From: CAVZTX01 sp963778375
GTDB lineage: Bacteria > Chloroflexota > Ktedonobacteria > Ktedonobacterales > Ktedonobacteraceae
Direction: 5' to 3'
Assembly: GCA_963778375.1 (NCBI GenBank)
Contig: CAVZTX010000028.1
Coordinates: forward strand, 124,001-188,000
DNA length: 64,000 nt
Positions 27,661 to 36,075 of this stretch are shown here, piece after piece. The notes beneath the pieces are model-generated. The model was not told the DNA's origin and made no database searches. It was given only the letters and a program-made list of their open reading frames with translations. The position numbers and the translations under genes are program-made. The stretch's first letter is position 1; every line of letters begins with the position of its first letter.

Positions 27661-29211
27661 TCAGGCTAGAGTGCTCGAATCTTTCTCCACGAAGGCCAAT
27701 CCCAAATGTGGGCGGGTTGTGACATATAGTCCCTGGCTTGCTCGCTCTGGAGACATCGAGGTTCCGAAAAACACGTTGTTATAGAGGTTGTACAAAGCGA
27801 CGGACTTGTCGGACACCGCTATCGGCTCTGTCACCTCCAGTTCACGGCGCGGCTTCTCACGGTCCTTTACGTCTTGCATACCCGATACAACATACAGCCA
27901 GGCTTCCATCATAGCGTTACTATCATCGTAGTCGTGGTGAGTAAGCTGCTGTGCCTGCCAGAAGTAGGTTTCCTTGCCATCGTATTGTTGGTACATGCCT
28001 GATACGACCGCCATGAGACGCAGGTAGGTCTGGCGATAGCTCTGCTCAAAGAATGCCGTGGACTGCTGCTCAGTGATCTCCCCACGTAGGGTACTTGCGA
28101 TACTCGCAGCGCACAGCATTGCGCTATGCGTGGCGAGGTGTATTCCGGTTGAAAGAAGTGGATCGATGAAGCAAGCTGCGTCTCCCACGAGGAAGTAGCC
28201 AGGTCCCGTTACCTTATCAGCGATGTAGGAGTAATCCTGCTCGATTTTCAGATTAGTGACAAGCTTACCGGGCTTGACGAGATCCGCTATGAGTGGACAC
28301 GAGTCGATGGCCTCAAGGTAGATTTGCTCCAAGGAGTCGACGTGTTGCTTTTTTTCCTTGAAGGTCGTTTTGTGGAGGACAAGGCCGACACTCATGGTAC
28401 CATTATGGAGGGGAATAGCCCAGAGCCAGCCATCTGGAACAGAGCCGTTAGCGATGGCGCCTTCGGGTGCGAAGGACATTCTGCCCGTTCCCTCCCAGTA
28501 TCCCCAAATGGCAACATTCTGGAATGCGTTGTGATAGTGCCGATTCTTCAGGTAGCGCATGGCTACAACTCCTGCTCGCCCTGAGGCGTCGACGAGGTAA
28601 TCGAAGGATATCTCACCCAGGGGTTTTTCATTCAAGGATTTTTCACCCAGAGGGTTTTCGCCCAGGGGTTTTTCATTCAAGGGTTTTTCATTCAAGGATT
28701 TTTCACCCAGGGCGGGGGCAAGTGGTGCGGACGGTGCGGCATCCAGGGCGGGGACCAGCCCCGCCCCTACTATGGTACGGTCGTCACGTGACCATGTGGC
28801 AGATCGGGGTCTGTCTCCGTCGAAGGAGAGGCTGCGGATGGTGGTTCCTTCAAAAACTTTTACGCCCTGGCTCTTTGCATGCTCTAACATCAATTGGTCG
28901 AACTCGGAGCGCACTACCTGGAAGCTGTAAGGGTAACGCAGCGGTGCAAAGTCCAGCACCCAGGAATCTGTTCCCCAGGAGAAGTAGCCTCCACCTTTGC
29001 GCTGGAAGCCGTGCGCTTCGATTTTTTCGCGCGCGCCGGTCATATCCAGTATCTCGAGGCAGGAGGGCAAGAGAGATTCACCGATGTGGTAGCGGGGAAA
29101 TACTTCCCGCTCTACCAGGGTGACATCAAATCCTTCGCGGGCAAGCAGGGTGGCAGTAGTTGAGCCTGCGGGACCTCCGCCTATAACAAGAATCTGGGTG
29201 GATTGGTTCAT
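27661..29211 (-). CDS. Flavin-dependent halogenase-like oxidoreductase
   Basis: 516-residue FAD protein of the halogenase / geranylgeranyl-reductase superfamily. The N-terminal FAD motif is VIGGGPAGST, the halogenase-diagnostic WxWxIP appears as WLWAIP, and the second FAD motif is VGDAACFIDPLLSTGIH, as in non-tryptophan halogenases such as CmlS. A putative catalytic lysine is not identified with certainty, so a monooxygenase or reductase role is possible. Unusual: residues about 146-190 consist of repeat-derived sequence, first a translated copy of the palindromic repeat at 28743-28773, then six to seven pentapeptides of type EK(S/P)L(N/G). AAGGAG precedes ATG 29211, nine bases after the stop of the upstream kinase, so they form an operon. 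Confidence 0.75.
   Translation of the reverse strand: MNQSTQILVIGGGPAGSTTATLLAREGFDVTLVEREVFPRYHIGESLLPSCLEILDMTGAREKIEAHGFQRKGGGYFSWGTDSWVLDFAPLRYPYSFQVVRSEFDQLMLEHAKSQGVKVFEGTTIRSLSFDGDRPRSATWSRDDRTIVGAGLVPALDAAPSAPLAPALGEKSLNEKPLNEKPLGENPLGEKSLNEKPLGEISFDYLVDASGRAGVVAMRYLKNRHYHNAFQNVAIWGYWEGTGRMSFAPEGAIANGSVPDGWLWAIPLHNGTMSVGLVLHKTTFKEKKQHVDSLEQIYLEAIDSCPLIADLVKPGKLVTNLKIEQDYSYIADKVTGPGYFLVGDAACFIDPLLSTGIHLATHSAMLCAASIASTLRGEITEQQSTAFFEQSYRQTYLRLMAVVSGMYQQYDGKETYFWQAQQLTHHDYDDSNAMMEAWLYVVSGMQDVKDREKPRRELEVTEPIAVSDKSVALYNLYNNVFFGTSMSPERASQGLYVTTRPHLGLAFVEKDSSTLA
28614..28710. repeat. 15-base tandem array inside a coding region
   Basis: About six and a half units of two alternating forms, CACCCAGGGGTTTTT and CATTCAAGGRTTTTT. 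The unit length is a multiple of three, so it adds pentapeptides without breaking the flavoprotein's frame. Confidence 0.85.
28743..28773. repeat. GGGCGGGG palindromic repeat within a gene
   Basis: CCAGGGCGGG..CCCGCCCCTACTAT, nearly identical to 21482-21512 but inside the flavoprotein gene, where it is translated in frame as VGAGLVPALDAA. Evidence that this repeat family can insert into or arise within coding sequence. Confidence 0.75.
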
Positions 29212-29220
29212 TGTATCTCC

Positions 29221-31641
29221 TTATTTGTAGGGTTTGACATCGAAGGTAGCGAGGAGTTGGACATCGCGATAGATTTGTGTGACGCCTATCTTCTGTTGCC
29301 CCGTAGAGGGGTCAGTGAGACCCATGTAGGCGTTATTAGCCTGGGTGACCATATCGTTAAGCGTCGAGAGCGTTGATGAGTTAGCGAGCTGGTCACTGTT
29401 CATATGGGCCAATTGGATGGCGTCCTGATGCAGTTGCGCTAGCCAGCCATTGACGTTATTCACGCCTGTATTAATTTGAACAGCGAGGTTCCGCTGGTAT
29501 TGCGTTGAACCGGGAGAGGAGAGTACGCCATTCAAGTGGAGAGCGACATGATAGAGATAGCCGGGTGGCTCTTGATTGGCTTGCAACTGAAGCAGGCCAA
29601 TTTGCGAGATTCGCGGATCCGTGAGGATGGGTGTACCTGATGGCACGTCTTGCTGAACGAATTTTGATCCATCTAGATAATCAAGGATAGACACGACTTT
29701 CTGCTGTAGCGTCGTAAAGTCTTTAGCATTCCACGCGTCTCTGGCATCGCCCGCCCATTGGAAGATACTCTGTGTGTTGCGGTAGGTCCAGATGTCCAGC
29801 CCACCATGCAAATGGAACGTTTCGAGGGTGGGATCGATTGCCAGCAAGTGACGGAGGTGATCGAGCAGGCTATAGGTCTGACCGGGGGCGGGTGTTTGGG
29901 GGAGTTCAGCGTAGTAATGCCAGTTATTGAGATCGGGAGATGGGACGCTTGGCGTTATGTTGGCGCTTTCCTCGGTGATAAGAAACTGACTCATGGTGGC
30001 TAGAAGGTTGGTGTGCTGACCATCGCCGGAATAGGTAAAATGTATAGTGCCGTTGTTGACGGGAACTTTTCCGAGTAAAAGAGGGGCAGCCTCAACCTGA
30101 CTTTTATCGGGTAACAACCATGCATAGTAGCTATTGCCAGATGCAGGAGCGGGGATATGCTGCAGGTTGATTTGAAATTCGTCGTTGCTGCCCTGGTTCG
30201 TGTTCAGGTTCGTCTGGCCACTACTGACGAAGAATGCCTGGCCTACAACGGTGTTGGTACCAACTGAAGAGGGAGGAGTCGTGGTGTGATGAGTGAGCAG
30301 GAAGAATGCGCCCAATCCTCCTCCAACCAGGACACAGATCAACAAAGCAATCAGGGCGATTCGTAGAGGCAGTCCTCGCTGCTTTGTTGGTGTTGGAGCC
30401 GGGGAAATAGGCGCTGGAGTTGCCGGAGGCCGATGCGTAGGCGATGGAGATGATACATTGCGCCCAAGTGGCATGGGTGAAGCTAATTGCGGTTCGGAGT
30501 CTGGCAGGTTGATGGGACCGCTTACGGCCTCTGCTCTGACAGGGGGCAAGGTGGATCGCTCAGAACGTACGCTTGAGATGGTTTCGGCACTGGGAGATAC
30601 CCCGAAAGGTGATTCGGAAGCTGATGATGAGCGGATGGTCTCGGCTGAAGATGACGATGGTGAGATACTCGATGATGGACTCATAAGTTGGGTCTGCTCT
30701 GATGAAAGATTCCTGTTGTCCACCTGAGGAATAGCGTGCTTCAAGTCTTCAGGGACCGGAATGTTGAATGCTTGCGCTACTGCTGCGGTCATGGCAGCGG
30801 CGCTGGAAAAACGATGCTGGGGTTCTTTGGCAAGGCCTTTGAGGAGGATCGGCGATAATGCGGGTGGGAGCTTCGGGTTTCGTAGAAGTGGGTCGGTGGG
30901 CATTTCAAGGAGGTGCTGCATCATGATGCCGGTGAGGCTGTCTCCCGTGAATGGTGGTACACCTGTAAATACTTCATAGAAGACGGCAGCAAGGGAGTAG
31001 AGATCGGTCTGCGGGCTGACGGGGCGGTTCTGCACTTGTTCGGGCGAGATGTAGAGGGGTGTGCCCATGGTTGCTCCGGTGACGGTCTGAGCGGATGCTG
31101 ACAATACTTTCGCGAGGCCGAAGTCTGAAAGGATGGGTTCACCCATAGGATTGCGGGCTGTATGGGTTTCGTCGAGCAGGATATTGGAGGGCTTGATGTC
31201 GCGGTGAATCATGCCTTGCTGATGGGCGTAGTCGATAGCGAGGCTGATGGGTGTGAAGAGACGAACGATTTCAGAGGCGGGAGGGAATTGTTTTTTGTGA
31301 GAGGTGTTATAGATGTAGTTCGCCAGGGTCGAGCCTTTGATATATTCCATAACCATATAGGCGATGGCGTCTGATTCTGAAGTGCCTTCGGCGCGAGTTT
31401 CCGAGATGTGGAAGTCGTAGATTTGGACGATATTTGAGTGACGCAGGGCGGCGATGGTCTGAGCTTCGCGGGTAAAGCGGTTGACGAAACCGGGGTCGGC
31501 CTGCAGATTGGCGTGAAGGAGCTTTATTGCGACGTAGCGCTGCAATTGGGTATCAAAGGCTTTCCAGACCTCAGCCATGCCACCCTGTCCCAAAAGTGCC
31601 TGCAATTCGTATTTACCAAGTCTTCGTGGAGTGATACTCAC
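29221..31641 (-). CDS. Membrane Ser/Thr protein kinase with RskA-like outer domain
   Basis: 806-residue Hanks kinase. Kinase domain about 8-292: LGQGGMAEVW, Lys40, HRDIKPSN (Asp148), DFG Asp173, and YISPEQ. A long Ser/Pro-rich juxtamembrane linker (about 310-425) leads to one membrane helix (about 428-450). The outer part begins with a beta-rich segment (SYYAWLLPDKSQVEAAPLLLG..IHFTYSGDG) resembling the outer domain of anti-sigma factor RskA, followed by a helical region. GTG 31641 is the start, with GAGGA six bases before it. Kinase, flavoprotein and FHA-ABC transporter are consecutive on one strand, so this kinase is the best candidate to phosphorylate a partner bound by the transporter's FHA domains, as PknF does for Rv1747; this is inference. 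Confidence 0.88.
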   Translation of the reverse strand: MSITPRRLGKYELQALLGQGGMAEVWKAFDTQLQRYVAIKLLHANLQADPGFVNRFTREAQTIAALRHSNIVQIYDFHISETRAEGTSESDAIAYMVMEYIKGSTLANYIYNTSHKKQFPPASEIVRLFTPISLAIDYAHQQGMIHRDIKPSNILLDETHTARNPMGEPILSDFGLAKVLSASAQTVTGATMGTPLYISPEQVQNRPVSPQTDLYSLAAVFYEVFTGVPPFTGDSLTGIMMQHLLEMPTDPLLRNPKLPPALSPILLKGLAKEPQHRFSSAAAMTAAVAQAFNIPVPEDLKHAIPQVDNRNLSSEQTQLMSPSSSISPSSSSAETIRSSSASESPFGVSPSAETISSVRSERSTLPPVRAEAVSGPINLPDSEPQLASPMPLGRNVSSPSPTHRPPATPAPISPAPTPTKQRGLPLRIALIALLICVLVGGGLGAFFLLTHHTTTPPSSVGTNTVVGQAFFVSSGQTNLNTNQGSNDEFQINLQHIPAPASGNSYYAWLLPDKSQVEAAPLLLGKVPVNNGTIHFTYSGDGQHTNLLATMSQFLITEESANITPSVPSPDLNNWHYYAELPQTPAPGQTYSLLDHLRHLLAIDPTLETFHLHGGLDIWTYRNTQSIFQWAGDARDAWNAKDFTTLQQKVVSILDYLDGSKFVQQDVPSGTPILTDPRISQIGLLQLQANQEPPGYLYHVALHLNGVLSSPGSTQYQRNLAVQINTGVNNVNGWLAQLHQDAIQLAHMNSDQLANSSTLSTLNDMVTQANNAYMGLTDPSTGQQKIGVTQIYRDVQLLATFDVKPYK

Positions 31642-31913
31642 GATGATTCCTCTTCCTTCCAGTGCTGTTATTGTAGCTCAACCTGCCGGGGATTATTTGT
31701 AAGTGTTTCTCTTTAAATAGAAGAGATTTGAGGTCCTTATTGTGCATAAGTATACACCTCATCTAGTTCTTGTCAATCAGCATCCTAGTAGCTAGTGGAT
31801 TTGGCACTGACTACATGTTACGCGATTTCCTTAGGTTTTTCAATGAAAAAATACCGCAATTCGTGTTTATCCTTACACAATTTCTTCGATTTCGTTTGAT
31901 TACCTTTCTTTTG
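31642..31913. other. Intergenic, AT-rich
   Basis: AT-rich gap between two leftward genes. It must carry the promoter of the kinase operon; no clean -35/-10 pair or gene is visible. Confidence 0.35.
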
Positions 31914-32879
31914 CTACGATGGGGAAAATGCATGAGTAGTCGCAAGAAACCTTTCTATGAGAGTATTGACCGCCTTAGCCTCTGAGTACATAAAGAAACG
32001 ATCTCCGCCTGGGACGATGTAGTAGCCGAGGCAGTTGGGAAGATGTTCGGCAAGCCAGCGTGTTTTCGGTTCGGGGGAGAGTACGTCGTCGGCGCGGTTG
32101 ATGAGCAGGATGGGCATGGTTAGTTTGGCCAGGCGTTGCCTCATATCGTAATAGTGGATGATGGGGAGAACGGAGAATTTGTAGACGAAGGGCCAGAGGG
32201 CGATTTTACGAAATTGTTCTTCGATGAGGTGACGGGGGAGGATGGTAATGGAATTTTCATTGGGGTGGGTTGTTTCAGATGTTTCACTTGTTTCACTTGT
32301 TTCTGATGTTTCAGATATATCTAATGTGTCTGAGCGGTGTGCGGTGATATATCTGATGACCAGACGGCGCAAGAACCAGGCGGGAAGGATGTATTCGACG
32401 GGCAGGCGTAGGAATAGTTCGTGGAGCAGCCAGATGAAGGGGTGCGGGGCGATTTCGTAATCAGCGGCCTGGGCTATGATGATTAATGATTTACAACGAT
32501 CGGGGTAACGAGCGGCAAATTCGAAGAGGACCATGGCGGCATCGCCGTGACCTAGAAGGTCTACACGCTGGAGGCCGAGGCTGTCGAGGACCTGGCGGAG
32601 TTCTTCGGCACGTTCTGTTAGTCCGAGGGGTTGGGTGCGCGTTTCATGACGGCGGTATAGGATGACACGGTGGGTTGAGCTAAGTGCACGGATCTGGCGG
32701 GCATAGACAAATTCGAGGTGTTCAAGAATTGGTACGAAGACGAGTGGCTCTCCCTGGCCGATGTCTATGAGGGCATATCTGATTGGGCCGATTGGTGCTC
32801 GCTGCCAGAGAGACTCAATGTATTGCACGTCGGCATGGAATGTATTGTCGTCGATGTAAGAATGGTTGTTAGCTTTCAA
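31914..32879 (-). CDS. Alpha/beta-hydrolase-fold protein lacking nucleophile Ser
   Basis: 321-residue alpha/beta hydrolase fold protein of the epoxide-hydrolase/lipase-like type. The nucleophile elbow, normally GxSxG, reads LLGHGDAA, so the Ser position is Gly. The Asp and His region is partly conserved (LINRADDVLSPE as acid loop; the terminal GGDRFFM has Asp instead of the usual His). Both changes suggest it is not a classical hydrolase, or is a pseudo-enzyme. About residues 186-202 are five tandem SET tripeptides encoded by nine-base repeats, an expansion in the cap region. TTG 32879 is the start, with GAGGAG four bases before it. A TATAAT lies at 32913-32918 on the same strand. Confidence 0.65.
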   Translation of the reverse strand: MKANNHSYIDDNTFHADVQYIESLWQRAPIGPIRYALIDIGQGEPLVFVPILEHLEFVYARQIRALSSTHRVILYRRHETRTQPLGLTERAEELRQVLDSLGLQRVDLLGHGDAAMVLFEFAARYPDRCKSLIIIAQAADYEIAPHPFIWLLHELFLRLPVEYILPAWFLRRLVIRYITAHRSDTLDISETSETSETSETSETTHPNENSITILPRHLIEEQFRKIALWPFVYKFSVLPIIHYYDMRQRLAKLTMPILLINRADDVLSPEPKTRWLAEHLPNCLGYYIVPGGDRFFMYSEAKAVNTLIERFLATTHAFSPS

Positions 32880-33213
32880 TTTTCTCCTCGGTTGCTCAGG
32901 TTGGCAATATCTATTATATAATAAGGTAATTGTTCAAGACTTCCTGCGACATTTGAGACAGTGCATTTTTTGTGCGCCTCTGGTTGTGGTGGAATGTATT
33001 TGTGTGGCCGGGACGACGGGGACATTCGGGACAGGTATGTTGTGTTTGTCCCTTTGTTGGACGATTATGTTGGCTTGTTTGGGACATTGGAAGGTGCTCC
33101 TGGGAGGAGAGGTTTGGATAGAGAATGGCCAGGGAGGAGCGAAGTTTGCTCTTCTTAACTAGAGTATAGGATGAAGCAAGCGGACTGTCAAGAGGAAAGT
33201 AAAGGATAGTATT
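32880..33213. other. Intergenic region
   Basis: Holds the hydrolase promoter (TATAAT on the minus strand at 32913-32918). A minus-strand frame with HTCPECP and, in another frame, MHCLKC hints at a decayed zinc-ribbon protein, but no frame is convincing. Confidence 0.35.
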
Positions 33214-33663
33214 GTGCAAATAGACGAAGGGAAGGCCATTTCGCTGAGTTGGATTGTGCAGCAGTGGGTTGAGGCGTTCAATGGGCACGATGTTGCGGGG
33301 ATTGTGGCTCTATATGCTGAGGATGCAGAATTATTTGATTCCGGGATGAAGCGGGCCCGCCATGGACGGCAAGAGATTGAGGCGTGGTTCGATGAACGCT
33401 TTAGGACGGTGCCTGCCATTAGCTATACACCGGCGGGTCGACTTTTCGAGGAAGAACTCGTTGTTGTTTACTGGACGGTACGCGGACGGACGCCGCGACT
33501 GCTGGGACAATCCTGGCTGTCGCGCCCGTTTGAGGTAGATGGGGTGAGTCTGTTTACTATTCGGGGAGGGTTAATTGCGAAGCAGCGAGGATTTTACGAT
33601 CATCTTTCTGTTGTAGAACGGGCGTTGCCTCCACTTAAATGGGTGCTTCCGGTACGATTGTAA
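33214..33663 (+). CDS. NTF2-like (SnoaL-type) protein
   Basis: 149-residue cone-shaped NTF2-fold protein. The first helix and strand IVQQWVEAFNGHDVAGIVALYAEDAEL is the typical SnoaL/NTF2 opening, followed by GRQEIEAWFDERF and a beta-sheet C-terminus. Such proteins act as small enzymes (isomerases, cyclases) or binding domains, and without catalytic residues the role cannot be set. GTG 33214 follows AAAGGA at seven bases. It stands alone between the hydrolase and DedA genes, transcribed away from the hydrolase. Fold assignment reasonable; function unknown. Confidence 0.65.
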   Translation: MQIDEGKAISLSWIVQQWVEAFNGHDVAGIVALYAEDAELFDSGMKRARHGRQEIEAWFDERFRTVPAISYTPAGRLFEEELVVVYWTVRGRTPRLLGQSWLSRPFEVDGVSLFTIRGGLIAKQRGFYDHLSVVERALPPLKWVLPVRL

Positions 33664-33801
33664 AGGTCTGTTGTTCCACACTTTTGCATGTAAAAAGTAT
33701 AGCATGACTGGGCTGGTGGCTTCAATTAAATGGCCTTATTTGCCAGGATTGTAAGTACTTGCCTTTACGAAGGTAGATAGCCAGGGTGATGTCTCTGCTC
33801 A

Positions 33802-34605
33802 TTAGAGGATGGGTTCTGGTATATGCCCATCCTCCTGTTCTGGTTCTGATTGATCGGTTGGCCCTTTAGGAGTGATTTGCTGGGTGTTATGGGTTGGAGC
33901 AGGCTCTGCTTGGGATGGAGTGCCTGGGCGCACGTCCTGCTGCGATTGTTTCTTATCGGGAGACGGGTCAAGTGGTCCTGGAAGTGCACGCTCGGCTTCT
34001 TCTTCCAGGCGATGCTCGTTACGGCGCACGAAGATGACGAAGGCGATGATAATGAGGACAGCGAGTATGATGCTGATGATAGCAACCGGTCCGGTCAGTC
34101 GATGAATGTTATTACCAAGGAAGTAGGCTCCCAGGCCAAAGATGGTGGACCAGAGAATTCCGCCGAGGGCGTTAAAGAGTAGAAAAGCAGGCCAGGGCAT
34201 GCGATTGGTCCCGGCTAGAAAAGCTGCCCAGGCGCGCAGGACGGCGACAAAGCGCCCAAAGAAGACGACTTTACCGCCGTGCTTGATAAAGAGATATTGC
34301 CCTAGTTTGAGTTTGCGTTCGTCGAGACGAATATAGCGGCCATATCGGCGTAGTAGCTGGTAACCACCTACGCGGCCGACAAGGAAGCCGAGGTTATCGC
34401 CAATGATGGCACCAGCGGCGGCAGCGAGGATGACCAGGGGGATGGAAAGGTGGTGGGTTGTTCCGGCATAGATGGCGGCGAAGATTAACATGGTTTCGCC
34501 GGGGAAGGGAATGCCTGTGCTTTCGATGGCAATGAAGACGAAGACGGCCCAATAGCCATAGGTGGCAAGCAAATTAGCGAGATTTTGTGTAGTAAAAGAG
34601 ATCAT
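33802..34605 (-). CDS. DedA-family membrane protein
   Basis: 267-residue inner-membrane protein with the DedA/SNARE-associated (VTT) domain. Key stretches are ESTGIPFPGETMLIFAA, GAIIGDNLGFLVGRVGGY and GRFVAVLRAWAAFLAGTNRM, containing the conserved Glu, Asp and Arg residues of the family. It has five to six hydrophobic segments and a long acidic Pro-rich tail (about 205-267) that is disordered. DedA proteins are linked to membrane potential and to flipping of undecaprenyl phosphate or phospholipids. AAAGGAAA precedes ATG 34605. Single gene. Confidence 0.88.
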   Translation of the reverse strand: MISFTTQNLANLLATYGYWAVFVFIAIESTGIPFPGETMLIFAAIYAGTTHHLSIPLVILAAAAGAIIGDNLGFLVGRVGGYQLLRRYGRYIRLDERKLKLGQYLFIKHGGKVVFFGRFVAVLRAWAAFLAGTNRMPWPAFLLFNALGGILWSTIFGLGAYFLGNNIHRLTGPVAIISIILAVLIIIAFVIFVRRNEHRLEEEAERALPGPLDPSPDKKQSQQDVRPGTPSQAEPAPTHNTQQITPKGPTDQSEPEQEDGHIPEPIL

Positions 34606-34880
34606 TGTGCTATGTTTCCTTTTATTCCCCCTTCATAGAGGTTTTGCTATTGCAGAGGGGAAGAGGTTTGGGTTATTTTTGACAAATATTATCTGTTAAC
34701 ATCAACTATAACATATGAGGATATTCCGGTAAGGTTGTTTGTCACACGGGGTATGTGGGTCAGTTCACAGGTTTGGCTCTACTGCTTATATACGCTGAGG
34801 TATAATAATTGACGTGCATGGTACATTTGAGGCAGTGAAGCTGAGACAGCTAATGATGGGCGATGAGAAGGAAAAAGTAA

Positions 34881-36075
34881 ATGGATGATCGCGAGTTAGA
34901 AACTCTTCTAAACGATCTTGAATTAGACGGAGTGGAGCGCAAAGCCTCGATTGCTGACCGAGATAAAATCTGCGAAGCTATTTGCGCATTTGCTAACGAC
35001 CTTCCCAACCATCGAAAACCAGGAGTTCTCTTCATCGGTATTAACGACGATGGAAGTTGTGCAAATCTGCACATCACCGATAAAATCTTACTCACACTTT
35101 CTGATTGGAAATCAAATGGGAATATCTTACCTTTTCCAATGATGACAGTCGAAAAGAGAAAACTTAGAGGATGCGAGTTAGCAGTGGTTATAGTTGAGCC
35201 ATCGGGGGCACCTCCAGTACGCTACAAAGGGCGCACCTGGATTCGTGTTGGTCCGCGAAGGGCAATTGCTACACCAGAAGAAGAGCGCCGCCTCGCCGAG
35301 AAACGACGAGCAAGAGATTTGCCATTTGATATTCACCCAGTGCCATCGGCTACCCTTGAAGATCTGGACGTAGACTTATTCAGGCGAGTGTATCTGCCTT
35401 CGGCTTTACCAATTGATATTCTCGAACAAAATCAACGTACGTCTCGAACAGCAACTTACAAGTATGCGTTTTGCTACAGTTGGACCGCAACCTATACCGA
35501 CGGTGCTTGGTACTCTGGTAGTTGGAAAGGACTCTCTACAATTCCTTCCTGGAAATTATATCCAGTTTCTCCGCGTCGATGGAACGGAACTGATAGATCC
35601 TATCAAAGATCAGAAGGAAATAGATGGCCCACTTATAGACTTGCTCAGGATGTTAGATGAAACATTTCAGGCGCATATCTCTGTGGCTTCGGATATCACA
35701 TCACAACCTGTAGAAATTCGCCATCCTGATTATCCAATCGTAGCATTGCAGCAACTCGCTCGCAATGCGATCTTACACCGTACTTATGAAGGAACAAATG
35801 CTCCCGTGCGCATCACCTGGTTTTCTGATCGGATTGAAATTCGTAATCCAGGTGGTCCATTTGGACAGGTAAATCGGCAGAATTTCGGCACTCCGGGTGT
35901 GACTGATTATCGAAATCCTTATCTTGCTGAAGCTATGAAGAATCTTGGTTATGTCCAACGGTTTGGCGTAGGAATTTCCCTTGCTCGTAAGGAACTTGAG
36001 AAAAACGGCAATCCCCCACCAGAGTTTATCGTGGAAGAGGCGCATGTACTTGTTATTCTAAGGAGGCAGCCATGA
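34881..36075 (+). CDS. AlbA_2 / HATPase protein (AAA-4-like), frame broken by one base
   Basis: About 397 residues when joined. The N-terminal half is a Schlafen-type AlbA_2 domain (ERKASIADRDKICEAICAFAND..GVLFIGINDDG and the VEPSGAPPVRYKGRTWIRVG strand pair). The C-terminal half is a GHKL-type ATPase domain: LARNAILHRTY (N-box-like), SDRIEIRNPGG (G1 box) and a YRNPYLAEAMKNLGYVQRFGVG helix. The frame shifts in the A4 run at 35428-35431; one more A gives EQKINVRLEQQL. AGAAGGA precedes ATG 34881. The stop overlaps the start of the ParA-like gene by four bases, so the two act together. Such Schlafen-like ATPases occur in regulatory and phage-defence settings; the actual role is unknown. Confidence 0.75.

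Noticed and set aside
28467..29123. 218-codon plus-strand open frame
   Set aside because: Antisense shadow of the flavoprotein gene; Arg/Pro/Phe-rich without protein-like patterns, and contains the repeat array.
32914..33288. 124-codon minus-strand frame with CPEC, possible zinc-ribbon or IS fragment
   Set aside because: Only one CxxC in frame, no ribosome site, and the N-terminal part is antisense to the NTF2-like gene; at most a decayed remnant.
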